This document shows positions 1 to 8,075 of a stretch of 21,578 nt of DNA, piece by piece. Within the stretch, counting starts at the first letter, position 1. Each line of letters begins with the position of its first letter. The notes under the pieces are model-generated. The model worked only from the letters and a program-made list of their open reading frames with translations. It had not been told where the DNA came from and made no database searches. Where the stretch lies: NCBI GenBank assembly GCA_030064795.1, contig JASJEI010000211.1:1-21578 (forward strand). The letters are read 5' to 3'. This DNA comes from Pleurocapsa sp. MO_226.B13 (GTDB lineage Bacteria; Cyanobacteriota; Cyanobacteriia; Cyanobacteriales; Xenococcaceae). Made by a program: the position numbers and the translations under genes.

Positions 1-69
1 AAACTAGCTAGAAAGATAGCAAATTATTTTTTATTAATTAAAATTCTTAAAACCCCTACTATGTTTAGT

Positions 70-97
70 TTTTGAATTTTGAATTTTGAATTTTGAA
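70..97. repeat. Tandem heptamer repeat TTTTGAA x4
   Basis: Four consecutive perfect copies of TTTTGAA, followed by a partial fifth. Short tandem heptamers like this are common in intergenic DNA of filamentous cyanobacteria. No function is assigned. The rest of bases 1-189 shows no coding region that I can support. Confidence 0.85.
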
Positions 98-189
98 TTA
101 AAACTAAGTCTCCAATGACTTTTGAGAACTGGTATAACTCGATTATCCCCCGCATTTCCGTTTAATCTGCTCAACTACGCCTATGGCAT

Positions 190-214
190 TACCTGGACTT
201 TAGGAAAAAAGGAA
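190..214 (+). repeat. Left terminal inverted repeat of the IS701-family element
   Basis: It begins TACCTGGACTTTAGG followed by an A run, and is the reverse complement of 1501-1525 with one mismatch. It lies 65 bp upstream of the transposase start. Confidence 0.85.
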
Positions 215-278
215 GAAGAATCAGCCACAATCCTGATCGAGTAATAGTTGTACTTGAATAGCAGCTCTGCCCTCCAGA

Positions 279-1455
279 ATGAAAGAAATAACCCTGTCGG
301 CGATGCCACCCTGCTTTGAAAAATGGTGCAGCAAATTTGACTATTTATGGAAAAACCAAGGTCAAAAAAAGGGATTTCGTTACTATTTAGCTGGATTGTT
401 GGGTCAACGTTCTGCTGGATGCAAGCTCCAGCAGCTGCGTTGACTTCGAGAAAGTAAGCGCAAAAATATTGCGCAAATGACCGATAATATCATCGGTTCT
501 TCTTATCATAATGTCCATCATTTTCTAAGCAAATCATCAAGGGTATGCATCCGCAGTAAATGAGTGCCGTTTAAAGCTGATGAATAAGTACCCATTTATA
601 TGATGGAGTAAGAAGCCTTCCATTAGATGTTGAATTATATCAACATGCTGATTCCTTACCTCAAGGAAAAGAGGATCAAGATTTGGTCAAAAAGCCTGAT
701 ATAGCTCGGAAATTAGTCAATCAAACTCTCAAGAGAAAATATCGACGCCCGAATTGTTTTAATCGAGGTCGTTTCTGGGAATAATTCTACTTTTTTGAAG
801 GGACTAGAAAAGCTCGAACTCAAGTATATTGGGGGGCTAGCCCAGAATCGTCTGGCTGTTGTCATCAATCCCAACACAGGAGAAAAAAAAGAGGAAAAAA
901 GGTTAGATGAAATAATCCTCTCGTTATCCAAAGAGGATTTTCAAGCTGTTACCTTAGAACTAGATCAACCAAAAACTGTTTGGGTAGCTACCATCCAAGC
1001 CGAAATTAATGGTCTTAAAGGTTCAAGAACTATCGCGATCGTCATGAATGCTAGTTCTGTTGAATCAGCTACTGAAATAGATTATTTAATTACTAATTCT
1101 CAAGGTGATCGAGTAACAGGAGAATGGATGGTTAAAACATTTTCTCAGAGAAATTATCTTGAAAAGTTTTATAGGGAAGCTAAAGGGTGGTTAGGCTTAA
1201 AAGAATATCAAATGAGAAAAAAAGAAAGTCTAATTCGCCACTTTATTTTAGGATTTACTGCTTATACTTTCATTATTTATCAGCAATTAATGGGTGGACT
1301 CAGAAAGCGTTATGCTAATAAAGATTTAACAACTTTTGCTGAAACTAAAGACAGCCTTTTTAACAGGTATTTCTTACAAGTTCTTTCGCTGGTTACAAGA
1401 TAATGAGGAACTGTTTGCTGAACATCAAGCCAATCGAGGATTTGTCTGGGGATAA
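279..1455 (+). pseudogene. IS701-family transposase, pseudogene
   Basis: A DDE transposase broken in several places. The N-terminus starts at ATG 279 (MKEITLSAMPPCFEKWC, typical of cyanobacterial IS701 transposases) and stops at TGA 441 inside an inserted palindrome. The same frame then resumes with family-like sequence (ESKRKNIAQM, HNVHHFLSK). Around 540-600 a deletion seems to have removed the segment that in relatives carries the first catalytic Asp (VDDSGH-type motif), since the text jumps from about NKYPF to YDGVRSLPLDVELYQHAD across stops and frame changes. An open stretch from 795 to 1403 carries the well conserved C-terminal half (YIGGLAQNR, TIAIVMNAS, REAKGWLGLKEYQ, RHFILGFTAYTF). 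A last frame change near 1375 is needed to reach the C-terminal end at TAA 1453. Family comparison is from memory. The family call is firm; the exact indel positions are not. Confidence 0.85.
403..444. repeat. 42-bp palindrome inserted in the dead transposase
   Basis: Two arms of about 17-18 bp (GTCAACGTTCTGCTGGA at 403-419 and its near-perfect reverse complement at 427-444) flank a 7-nt loop (TGCAAGC). It sits between family-conserved LLG and ESKRK codons. The extra sequence relative to those codons is 45 nt, a multiple of three, and it brings the TGA that ends the first transposase fragment. This looks like a small mobile palindrome of REP or MITE type. The family is not identified. Confidence 0.7.
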
Positions 1456-1500
1456 AATCAGGTAAAAGTACTACTCTATCTAGATTTCAACTCTTATCGT

Positions 1501-1525
1501 TTCTTTTTTTCCTAAAGTCCAGGTA
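1501..1525 (-). repeat. Right terminal inverted repeat of the IS701-family element
   Basis: It is the reverse complement of 190-214 with one mismatch, ending ...CCTAAAGTCCAGGTA. It lies 46 bp past the ancestral transposase stop at 1453-1455. Confidence 0.85.
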
Positions 1526-2001
1526 GAACCAGACCTGAATTTAAACCTGAATAAACCTGAACTTTTCAGGATTGTTTCTGCTGAAGATACCTGTCATTAT
1601 TGGTGCATCGATAGGCACAAAAGCTCTGTCTGGAGGTGTAGATCGGCATAAAGCTTATGTTTCTCTGCTGTATACGCCCTCCTTGAAATAGCTTCTGACT
1701 GAGACTTGCACCAGTACATAAAAACCTAATAATTGGGGCTTGATAATCAATTAATCAATTTAAGACCCTTTTCCCTTTAACCTTTGCCTTTTACTCAAAT
1801 ACCACACTTAAATTACAGGCTAGATGCAAGATCTCAGTTAAATCGGCTTCCGATTGGAAGCTAATTATTGAGAAAAAATTCGCGAATGCCAATCGCAAAT
1901 CATTTTGCTGTTTGTCAAAAGTCCAAAACTTAAAGAGTATCTACATAGTTCAAGTGTTCTGACAAAACTGACTTGCTCCCTAATACATTATTAATTCAGC
2001 C
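1526..2001. other. Non-coding region upstream of the PKS cluster
   Basis: About 475 bp without a gene that I can support. It holds three imperfect direct copies of AAACCTGA (about 1532-1560), a weak 6-bp stem CCTGAA/TTCAGG (1556-1570), and a TAATCAAT tandem near 1745-1760. Any cluster promoter should lie here. The best sigma-70-like guess is CTGACA at 1959-1964 with TACATT at 1984-1989, but the spacing of 19 is poor, so I do not call it. No ribosome binding site precedes the ATG at 2002 and no GTA-N8-TAC (NtcA) site was found. Confidence 0.6.
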
Positions 2002-5000
2002 ATGCCAAAATTACAATCATCACTACAGAAAAGTCCAGTAGCTATTATTGGAATGGCGGGAATATTTCCCCAGTCAAAAAATTTACGAGAATACTGGGAG
2101 AATATTATTGATGGTGTTGATTGCATTGCAGATGTACCTGCTTCCCGTTGGGATCTTGAAGACTATTACGATCCAGAGCCTAATTCCCCTGACAAGACCT
2201 ATTGTAAACGGGGTGGGTTTATCCCAGATATTGATTTTAATCCCATGGAGTTTGGATTACCTCCCAATATTTTAGAGGTAACGGATGTGGCTCAATTGCT
2301 GTCGCTGGTAGTAGCCAAGCAGGCGATGGAAGATGCAGGGTATGGCAATGCTAATCCATCGATTCGAGAGCGCACGGGTGTGGTTTTAGGAATAGGTGGG
2401 GGACAAAAATTAATTACCCCTTTAACCAGTCGCTTGCAGTATCCCGTTTGGGAGAAAGTCCTCAAAAGCAGTGGTTTATCTGAGGAAGAGAGCCAAAAAG
2501 TCATTGAAAAAATAAAACTGGCTTATATCCCCTGGACAGAAAATTCTTTCCCTGGAATGTTGGGAAATGTCATTTCAGGAAGAGTGGCTAATCGGTTGGA
2601 TTTGGGAGGGATGAACTGTGTTGTTGATGCTGCTTGTGCGAGTTCCTTAAGTGCGTTACGGATGGCATTGAGCGAGTTAACCGAACATCGTAGTGACATG
2701 ATGATTACGGGGGGAATAGATACAGACAATACCATCTTTATGTATATGTCTTTTAGTAAAACTCCTGCTTTTTCCCGACAAGGACAAATCAGACCTTTTG
2801 ATGCTAATGCCGATGGAATGCTCATTGGGGAAGCAGTGGGGATGATGGTGTTAAAGCGTCTCGAAGATGCCAAACGGGATGGCGATCGCATTTATGCTGT
2901 TATCAAGGGTATGGGTACTTCCAGTGATGGTAAGTATAAAAGTATTTATGCACCCCGTTCTTCAGGACAGGCTTTAGCGTTACGTCGTGCTTATCAGGAT
3001 GCAGGTTTCGCGCCTGAAACCGTTGGTTTGATTGAAGCTCATGGTACGGGAACTATAGCAGGGGATCCAACGGAGTTTGCTGCTTTAAAAGAAGCTTTTG
3101 GGGAAAATAATCCGAAAAAACAATATATCTCACTGGGAAGTGTTAAGTCTCAGATTGGACATACTAAATCAGCAGCAGGTGCAGTAAGTTTAATAAAGGC
3201 TGCATTAGCATTGCATCACAAAATTTTACCGCCAACTATTAATGTTACTCAACCGAATCCCAAATTGGAGATTGAAGATTCGCCTTTTTATCTAAACACA
3301 AAAACTCGACCTTGGTTTCAGAGAGAAACTGAACCCCCAAGAAGAGCAGGAGTCAGTTCATTTGGCTTTGGGGGAACAAATTTTCATGTGGTCTTAGAAG
3401 AATACGACAGGGAACATCACCAACCTTATCGCTTTAATAAAACACCGGAACTAATTTTACTAGCTGCTTCAACTCCCCGAGAATTATTAACTCGATGTCA
3501 AACAGTACAAACGCAGTTAGAGTCTGATACTAAGGAAAAACATTACATAGAGCTAATCAACTCTTGTCAATCTCTAGATATTCCTCTCGCTGAGGCGAGA
3601 GTGGGTTTTGTAGCTCAATCTTTGACAGAAGCCTGTGAATTATTACAGATTACCATTGACAACCTAAAAAATTTGCTGGCCAAAGAATCTTGGGAACATC
3701 CCAAAGGAATTTACTACCGCCAAACTGGCATTAATTCTCAAGGGAAAGTAGTCGCTCTATTTTCAGGACAAGGTTCTCAGTATTTAGAAATGGGTCAAGA
3801 ATTGGTGACGAACTTTCCTCAATTTCGACAAGTTTATCAGCAGATGGATAGTATTCTGCTCCAAGATGAATTAGCACCCATTTCTGAGATTGTTTTTCCT
3901 CCCCCTGCTTGGGAACAAAGGCAACAAGATGCTCAAGTTGCCACCTTGCAAAAAACTGAAAATGCCCAACCAGCTATTGGTGTATTTAGTACGGCTTTGT
4001 ATAAAATCTTGCAACAGGCTGGACTTAAGCCTGATTTTACTGTCGGACATAGTTTTGGAGAGCTAACTGCACTTTGGGCAGCGGGAGTTTTAAATGATCG
4101 AGATTACTACTTCCTAGTTAAATCTAGAGGGCAAGCAATGGCATCTCCCCCAGCTTTAAATTTTGACCCAGGTGGGATGCTAGTGGTGATAGGAGATATT
4201 CCTAAAATAACCGAAGTTGTCAGGAATTTTCCCGATTTGATTATTGCTAATTGGAATTCTAACAATCAGGTTGTGTTGGCAGGAACTAAACTAGAACTGG
4301 CTAAAGCCCAGCCAAGTCTAGAGAAACTTGGTTGCTTTGTAAAATTGTTGCCTGTTTCAGCAGCCTTTCATACTCCCTTTGCGGTTAGTGACAAGGACAT
4401 TTTTACTGAGGCTTTGAGCAAAGTTACCTTCAACAGCCCCCAAATACCAGTTTACTCCAATACAACAGGAAATCCTTATCCCAACAATGCTGATGCGAGC
4501 AAGCAAATCCTAGAATCCCATATTGTTAGTCCAATCCACTTTAAACAGGAAATTGAAAATATTTATGCAGCCGGGGGATATTTCTTTATTGAATTTGGTC
4601 CACGGAATATTTTGACTAACCTAGTCAAGAATATTCTTCAGGATCGACCCCACTTGGCGATCGCCCTAAATTCTGGTTCGAGCCAAGGAAAAAAGCCATT
4701 GGCAAAGCTACAAATATCTAAAAGGGATCCGCAAGCCGACCTTAAGGTTATTAAGTCTCAGGAGAACCATCAGTACAAGCAGCATAGAGGCTCCTACTGT
4801 CAACTGCAAGAAGCTGTGGTTCAGTTGCGTGTCGCTGGTTTACCTTTAAATAATCTCGATTCTTTCCAACTTGAACAAAAAGTCTCCGAAAATCCAACAA
4901 AGAAAGGGTTAAGAGTCAGTTTAAATGGCAGTAATTACGTCAGCGAAAAAACTAAGGCTGCTTTTGAAGATGCTTTACGAGATGGACATCAAGTTAACTC

Positions 5001-6009
5001 AAAAGTCGAAAAATCAAAAGTAAGTAAAAAACTTGTTCCTAAGGGAAATAATATGGGGCAATTGTCCCCTAAAACAGAAACAGTGGGACAAAATAATGAT
5101 TTTAAACAGGGATACTCCAATAGCCAAAAACAAATAACAGATAATGACACAATTAAGGAGCAAATCAAAATATCCATGGCCAAAAATTCTTCAAATTCCT
5201 CTCAGCAAAACTCTTTAGACGGTATAGACGCTAATATTATGCGTTTTCAGGAGTATCAAGCTGAAGTTGTCAGAACTCATGAAAAATTCTTGCAATATCA
5301 AGCAGAATATACTCAACAATTTTTCCAACTGATGCAGCAACAAAGAATACTGTTGCCTTCAGACAAGATTATGGCTACTTCCATAACGTCAATACCAGAA
5401 ACTTCTTCCATAACTGAGAAGGTAAAAGTCTCCTCAGATATAGCTGCTACTTCTCCAACTGTTCAACAAATACAGGATAGTCATCAGACTGGTGAAGTTA
5501 GCGAAGCATCTCAAAATCAGGTGTTTGCTGCTATCACTACCCCAACCATCGAACCTGTCTCTGTCCCTACAAGTAAGACTAATATTGAAGCCAATGGAGT
5601 GCAGGTAAAGACTCTCTCTCTACAACAGCCAACAGTTCACACCAATACTTCTAATGAAGCGAGCGCTGCAGTAGCCACACCGGAAACTAAGAAAGTAGAA
5701 ACAGCAGAACAAAAAGGGAGTATTCCTCAACCAGAATTAGAAAGTTTAACTAAATCCCTCTTAGAAGTAGTGAGTGATAAGACGGGGTATCCAGCAGAGA
5801 TGTTGGAGTTGGAAATGGATCTGGAGGCAGATTTAGGCATTGATTCCATTAAACGGGTAGAAATTATGGGGGCGATGCAGGAATTATTCCCCGATTTACC
5901 GCCTGTAAATCCTGAAGAGCTGGCAGAGTTAAGAACTTTAGCGCAAATTGTTGGCTATATGGGTAAACAGTCTGGGGAGGCTGAAAAAAAAACCTCGATC
6001 GCGGTATAG
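2002..6009 (+). CDS. Iterative polyketide synthase, KS-AT-ACP (PfaA/HglE type)
   Basis: First subunit of a secondary-lipid (PUFA-synthase-like) PKS, 1335 aa, presumably cytosolic. KS domain at about residues 10-460, with the catalytic Cys212 in DAACASS, His347 in EAHGTGT and His387 in GSVKSQIGHTKSAAG. Malonyl-CoA type AT at about 580-885, with GQGSQ, Ser684 in GHSFGE and an AAFHTPF histidine motif. A long Ser/Gln/Thr-rich linker (about 890-1240) contains an HglE-like stretch (LNGSNYVSEKT) and a Gln-rich helical segment near 1083-1114. One ACP follows at about 1245-1325, with the phosphopantetheine serine Ser1282 in LGIDSIKRVEIMG. PfaA proteins usually carry several ACPs; this has one. The frame closes 15 codons after the ACP region, just past an A9 run. 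The -1 frame then continues into the next reading frame with HglE-like sequence, so a longer KS-AT-ACP-psiKR protein may be made. Start: the ATG at 2002 fits the KS N-terminus, although no Shine-Dalgarno is visible. The product chain is unknown. Confidence 0.95.
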   Translation: MPKLQSSLQKSPVAIIGMAGIFPQSKNLREYWENIIDGVDCIADVPASRWDLEDYYDPEPNSPDKTYCKRGGFIPDIDFNPMEFGLPPNILEVTDVAQLLSLVVAKQAMEDAGYGNANPSIRERTGVVLGIGGGQKLITPLTSRLQYPVWEKVLKSSGLSEEESQKVIEKIKLAYIPWTENSFPGMLGNVISGRVANRLDLGGMNCVVDAACASSLSALRMALSELTEHRSDMMITGGIDTDNTIFMYMSFSKTPAFSRQGQIRPFDANADGMLIGEAVGMMVLKRLEDAKRDGDRIYAVIKGMGTSSDGKYKSIYAPRSSGQALALRRAYQDAGFAPETVGLIEAHGTGTIAGDPTEFAALKEAFGENNPKKQYISLGSVKSQIGHTKSAAGAVSLIKAALALHHKILPPTINVTQPNPKLEIEDSPFYLNTKTRPWFQRETEPPRRAGVSSFGFGGTNFHVVLEEYDREHHQPYRFNKTPELILLAASTPRELLTRCQTVQTQLESDTKEKHYIELINSCQSLDIPLAEARVGFVAQSLTEACELLQITIDNLKNLLAKESWEHPKGIYYRQTGINSQGKVVALFSGQGSQYLEMGQELVTNFPQFRQVYQQMDSILLQDELAPISEIVFPPPAWEQRQQDAQVATLQKTENAQPAIGVFSTALYKILQQAGLKPDFTVGHSFGELTALWAAGVLNDRDYYFLVKSRGQAMASPPALNFDPGGMLVVIGDIPKITEVVRNFPDLIIANWNSNNQVVLAGTKLELAKAQPSLEKLGCFVKLLPVSAAFHTPFAVSDKDIFTEALSKVTFNSPQIPVYSNTTGNPYPNNADASKQILESHIVSPIHFKQEIENIYAAGGYFFIEFGPRNILTNLVKNILQDRPHLAIALNSGSSQGKKPLAKLQISKRDPQADLKVIKSQENHQYKQHRGSYCQLQEAVVQLRVAGLPLNNLDSFQLEQKVSENPTKKGLRVSLNGSNYVSEKTKAAFEDALRDGHQVNSKVEKSKVSKKLVPKGNNMGQLSPKTETVGQNNDFKQGYSNSQKQITDNDTIKEQIKISMAKNSSNSSQQNSLDGIDANIMRFQEYQAEVVRTHEKFLQYQAEYTQQFFQLMQQQRILLPSDKIMATSITSIPETSSITEKVKVSSDIAATSPTVQQIQDSHQTGEVSEASQNQVFAAITTPTIEPVSVPTSKTNIEANGVQVKTLSLQQPTVHTNTSNEASAAVATPETKKVETAEQKGSIPQPELESLTKSLLEVVSDKTGYPAEMLELEMDLEADLGIDSIKRVEIMGAMQELFPDLPPVNPEELAELRTLAQIVGYMGKQSGEAEKKTSIAV
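5974..5992 (+). promoter_or_regulatory. Candidate -1 frameshift or slippage site (GGGGAGG + A9)
   Basis: A run of nine A (5984-5992) contains a classic in-frame slippery heptamer, A AAA AAA (5985-5991, zero-frame codons GAA AAA AAA ACC). It is preceded by the Shine-Dalgarno-like GGGGAGG at 5974-5980. A -1 slip bypasses the TAG at 6007 and enters the open frame that encodes the psi-KR. Sequence between the A run and GTG 6054 in that frame (KFSETSLPDSIQRAVAKIK) looks like PKS linker, not random non-coding DNA. Caveats: the SD-to-heptamer gap is only 4 nt (about 10 is known to work in E. coli dnaX) and I see no strong downstream hairpin. Transcript slippage adding one A, a real indel mutation, or a sequencing error in the homopolymer would look the same. 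Confidence 0.45.
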
Positions 6010-6053
6010 AGAAGTTTTCTGAAACGTCTTTACCTGATAGTATCCAACGGGCT

Positions 6054-6737
6054 GTGGCTAAAATTAAGCCTTTACCCCTTCCAGATAAGTTGGATTGTAC
6101 CTTGATTGAAGAGCACATCTGTCTACTCACTGATGATGGTAGTCCTCTTACTGTTAAATTAGCTCAGTCTCTTGTAGAGCAAGGATGGAAAGTGGTTGTA
6201 CTAAGTTTTCCCGAATCAATTATTAAAGAACGACTCCCATTACCAAGGGGAATAAATCGTGTGGTGTTGGCAGATATCAGCGAAAAGCATTTGCAGCAAC
6301 AATTAGGGGCGATCACCAAGAATTATGGCGCTATCGGTGCATTCATTCATCTGAGTCCCTTAACGACAACCACCAGTACAGCTAAAGCCATCCTGAAGCA
6401 GGTGTTTCTAATAGCAAAATATCTACAAAAGTCTCTGAATGCAGCAGCCAAACAAGGACGCAGTTGGTTTGTGACTGTATCACGTCTGGATGGACAATTA
6501 GGCGTAGGAGAAAAAACAAATTTTAACCCCATTAATGGTGGTTTGTTTGGCTTAACTAAAACCCTAAATTTGGAATGGTCAAAGGTATTTTGTCGCGCAA
6601 TAGATATAAGTCCTAATTTAGAGACAGGAACGGCAGCACAATCAATTATTGCTGAGCTTTATGACCCGAATTGCTTAATTGCTGAAGTGGGTTATGGAGA
6701 AAATAACAGAATTACATTAGTGGCTCAAAATTATTAA
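6054..6737 (+). CDS. Structural (psi) ketoreductase subdomain, split or frameshift-fused
   Basis: Encodes 227 aa if started at GTG 6054. The frame is open from 5985, just past a TGA at 5982. The protein matches the non-catalytic N-terminal half of the KR in HglE/PfaA synthases: a degenerate Rossmann start (LLTDDGSPLTVKLAQSLVEQ), then FIHLSPL, RSWFVTVSRLDGQLG, and GGLFGLTKTLNLEWSKVFCR. It lacks both a GGxGxxG cofactor loop and a KR catalytic Tyr, so alone it should be inactive and serve as the scaffold of the catalytic KR, which is encoded at 8076-9788 beyond an interposed gene. No ribosome binding site supports GTG 6054 and no ATG is available upstream in frame. It may therefore be translated mainly as a -1 frameshift extension of the KS-AT-ACP protein. 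If it is not, the subdomain may be poorly made and the synthase damaged. Confidence 0.75.
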   Translation: MAKIKPLPLPDKLDCTLIEEHICLLTDDGSPLTVKLAQSLVEQGWKVVVLSFPESIIKERLPLPRGINRVVLADISEKHLQQQLGAITKNYGAIGAFIHLSPLTTTTSTAKAILKQVFLIAKYLQKSLNAAAKQGRSWFVTVSRLDGQLGVGEKTNFNPINGGLFGLTKTLNLEWSKVFCRAIDISPNLETGTAAQSIIAELYDPNCLIAEVGYGENNRITLVAQNY

Positions 6738-6751
6738 AAAAGAGTAAAACA

Positions 6752-8029
6752 ATGAGTAAAAACAAGTTTGACTTGAATACGAAAATTTGCATAGTTGGAG
6801 CTGGTGCTGCTGGTTTAAGTACAGCATATTTTTTGCAAAAGAAAGGCTATAAAAATATCACTATCCTAGAAAAAGAGAAACAGGCAGGGGGTAAATGTCG
6901 TACCATCTTTTATGAAAATCGCTCTTATGAGCTTGGTGCTGCATTGATAACTGTTAATTATCGAATCACCTTAGAAATTCTTAAAGAACTTGGATTAAAA
7001 ACTAAACCATTTTTAAATCAATATACAATCCTTTTGGATAATAAGGGTGTAGAAATAAAGTATGATTTAAGCCACAAGCTGAAATATTTATGGGAATTAT
7101 TGGGTTATTTATCAAGTGTTTATTTAAAAAATAGAAGCATTTATACCCCAGGATTATCTAATATTAGCAAAGAGTATTATGAAAATTGTAATATTTTCTG
7201 TCGTAAAAATAATTTACTAAATTTTGCCTCAAAAATTGATTTAATCTGTAGTGCCTATGGTTATGGTTATTTTGATACAGTACCAGTTGCATATTACATA
7301 AAATACTTGAATTATATGCCTTTAGTTCGCAGCATTTTTACCAAAAACTATGGAGGAAAATTTATTGCGGAAGGGACAGAAACTATATGGCAAGAAATGG
7401 CGAAAAAATTTAACGTTTTATACGAGCAAAAAATTACTAATATAGAACGAAATAAGCAAATTCATATTCACACTCAAAAAGATAAATTTGAGATTGATAA
7501 ATTGATTTTAGCCTGTTCTTTAGAGGATAGTTTAGATTTTATTGACAAAACTTATGCCGAAGAAGAATTATTTTCAAAAATCATTTATAATTATTATTAT
7601 ACTTTTGCCTTCATTATTAAAAAATACCCTTTTGATTACAAGAATAGAAAAGTACTTAGAGGATATTTTCCTGATAATATAAATAAAGAAAGTCAAGGAA
7701 AAATAATGTGCTTTTATCGTAGATATCTTGACTCAGATCTCTGTACTTTTTATTTAATTGCTAATCAAAATTATGACGAGCAAGAACTTAAGTCAGACGT
7801 CAAAAATCAACTAGGAAAAAAGGGGTTTATAGTTGATCGAGAATATACATCTGTCAAATGGAAATACTTTCCTCATGTAAGTAGTGAGGAGCTAAGAAAT
7901 GGCTTTTATCAGAAATTAGAAGGTATTCAGGGACAAAATAATACATATTTAACGGGAGAAATCATGAATTTTTCTTGTGTTGAAGCAGTTTGTGAATATT
8001 CTAATTATCTAATTAATCAATATTTTTAA
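6752..8029 (+). CDS. FAD-dependent amine-oxidase-like oxidoreductase
   Basis: A 425-aa flavoprotein of the amine oxidase / protoporphyrinogen oxidase / phytoene desaturase-like fold. The dinucleotide-binding motif is at residues 12-25 (CIVGAGAAGLSTAY), followed by ITILEKEKQAGGKCRT, in which the acidic residue binds the ribose and GGK continues the family signature. The C-terminal flavin-contacting motif is YLTGEIMNFSCVEAVCEYS. No signal peptide or clear transmembrane segment is seen. The start ATG 6752 follows the previous stop by 14 nt and has a modest AAAGAG purine tract upstream. The gene is very AT-rich compared with the PKS gene upstream, and it lies between the two halves of what is normally one ketoreductase domain. 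I infer a later insertion and a tailoring oxidation (desaturation or amine/alcohol oxidation) of the lipid. The substrate cannot be read from the sequence. Confidence 0.85.
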   Translation: MSKNKFDLNTKICIVGAGAAGLSTAYFLQKKGYKNITILEKEKQAGGKCRTIFYENRSYELGAALITVNYRITLEILKELGLKTKPFLNQYTILLDNKGVEIKYDLSHKLKYLWELLGYLSSVYLKNRSIYTPGLSNISKEYYENCNIFCRKNNLLNFASKIDLICSAYGYGYFDTVPVAYYIKYLNYMPLVRSIFTKNYGGKFIAEGTETIWQEMAKKFNVLYEQKITNIERNKQIHIHTQKDKFEIDKLILACSLEDSLDFIDKTYAEEELFSKIIYNYYYTFAFIIKKYPFDYKNRKVLRGYFPDNINKESQGKIMCFYRRYLDSDLCTFYLIANQNYDEQELKSDVKNQLGKKGFIVDREYTSVKWKYFPHVSSEELRNGFYQKLEGIQGQNNTYLTGEIMNFSCVEAVCEYSNYLINQYF

Positions 8030-8075
8030 GTAAAATTTCTTGCTCTGTAACCTATACAAATTATTTCTTAATGAC

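Larger units (their letters stand above)
190..1525 (+). mobile_element. Degenerate IS701-family insertion sequence, ends preserved
   Basis: The element spans about 1.34 kb, close to the usual size of the IS701 family. It is bounded by a 21-bp perfect inverted repeat (190-210 and 1505-1525) that continues to 24 of 25 matching positions (190-214 and 1501-1525). Inside lies a broken transposase reading in the plus direction. The bases just outside the two ends differ (left ...catt, right gaac...), so I see no target-site duplication. Either it has decayed or the flanks have been rearranged. With its transposase dead, the element could move only if an intact relative acted on its ends. Confidence 0.85.

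Noticed and set aside
1450..1500. Possible NtcA site (GTA-N8-TAC) near GTAAAAGTACTAC
   Set aside because: The spacing does not give GTA-N8-TAC. A GTA/TAC pair near 19974-19988 has N9, not N8, and lies away from any gene start.
1556..1570. CCTGAA-CTT-TTCAGG hairpin as a terminator
   Set aside because: Only a 6-bp stem with no continuous T tract after it, and no active gene ends nearby; probably chance or part of the AAACCTGA repeats.
1959..1989. Promoter guess CTGACA / TACATT before the PKS
   Set aside because: Poor -10 match and 19-nt spacing, leaving almost no leader; too weak to annotate.
2523..2891. Minus-strand open frame of 122 codons inside the KS region
   Set aside because: It is antisense to a clearly conserved KS domain and has no recognisable protein features; a shadow frame.
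3584..3601. Perfect 7-bp inverted repeat CTCTCGC-tgag-GCGAGAG inside the KS-AT gene
   Set aside because: Short, within conserved coding sequence, and no second copy in the window; likely chance.
8040..8075. TTG 8040 as the start of the KR-DH gene
   Set aside because: It adds 12 residues not fitting the family; ATG 8076 directly precedes the conserved KR start.
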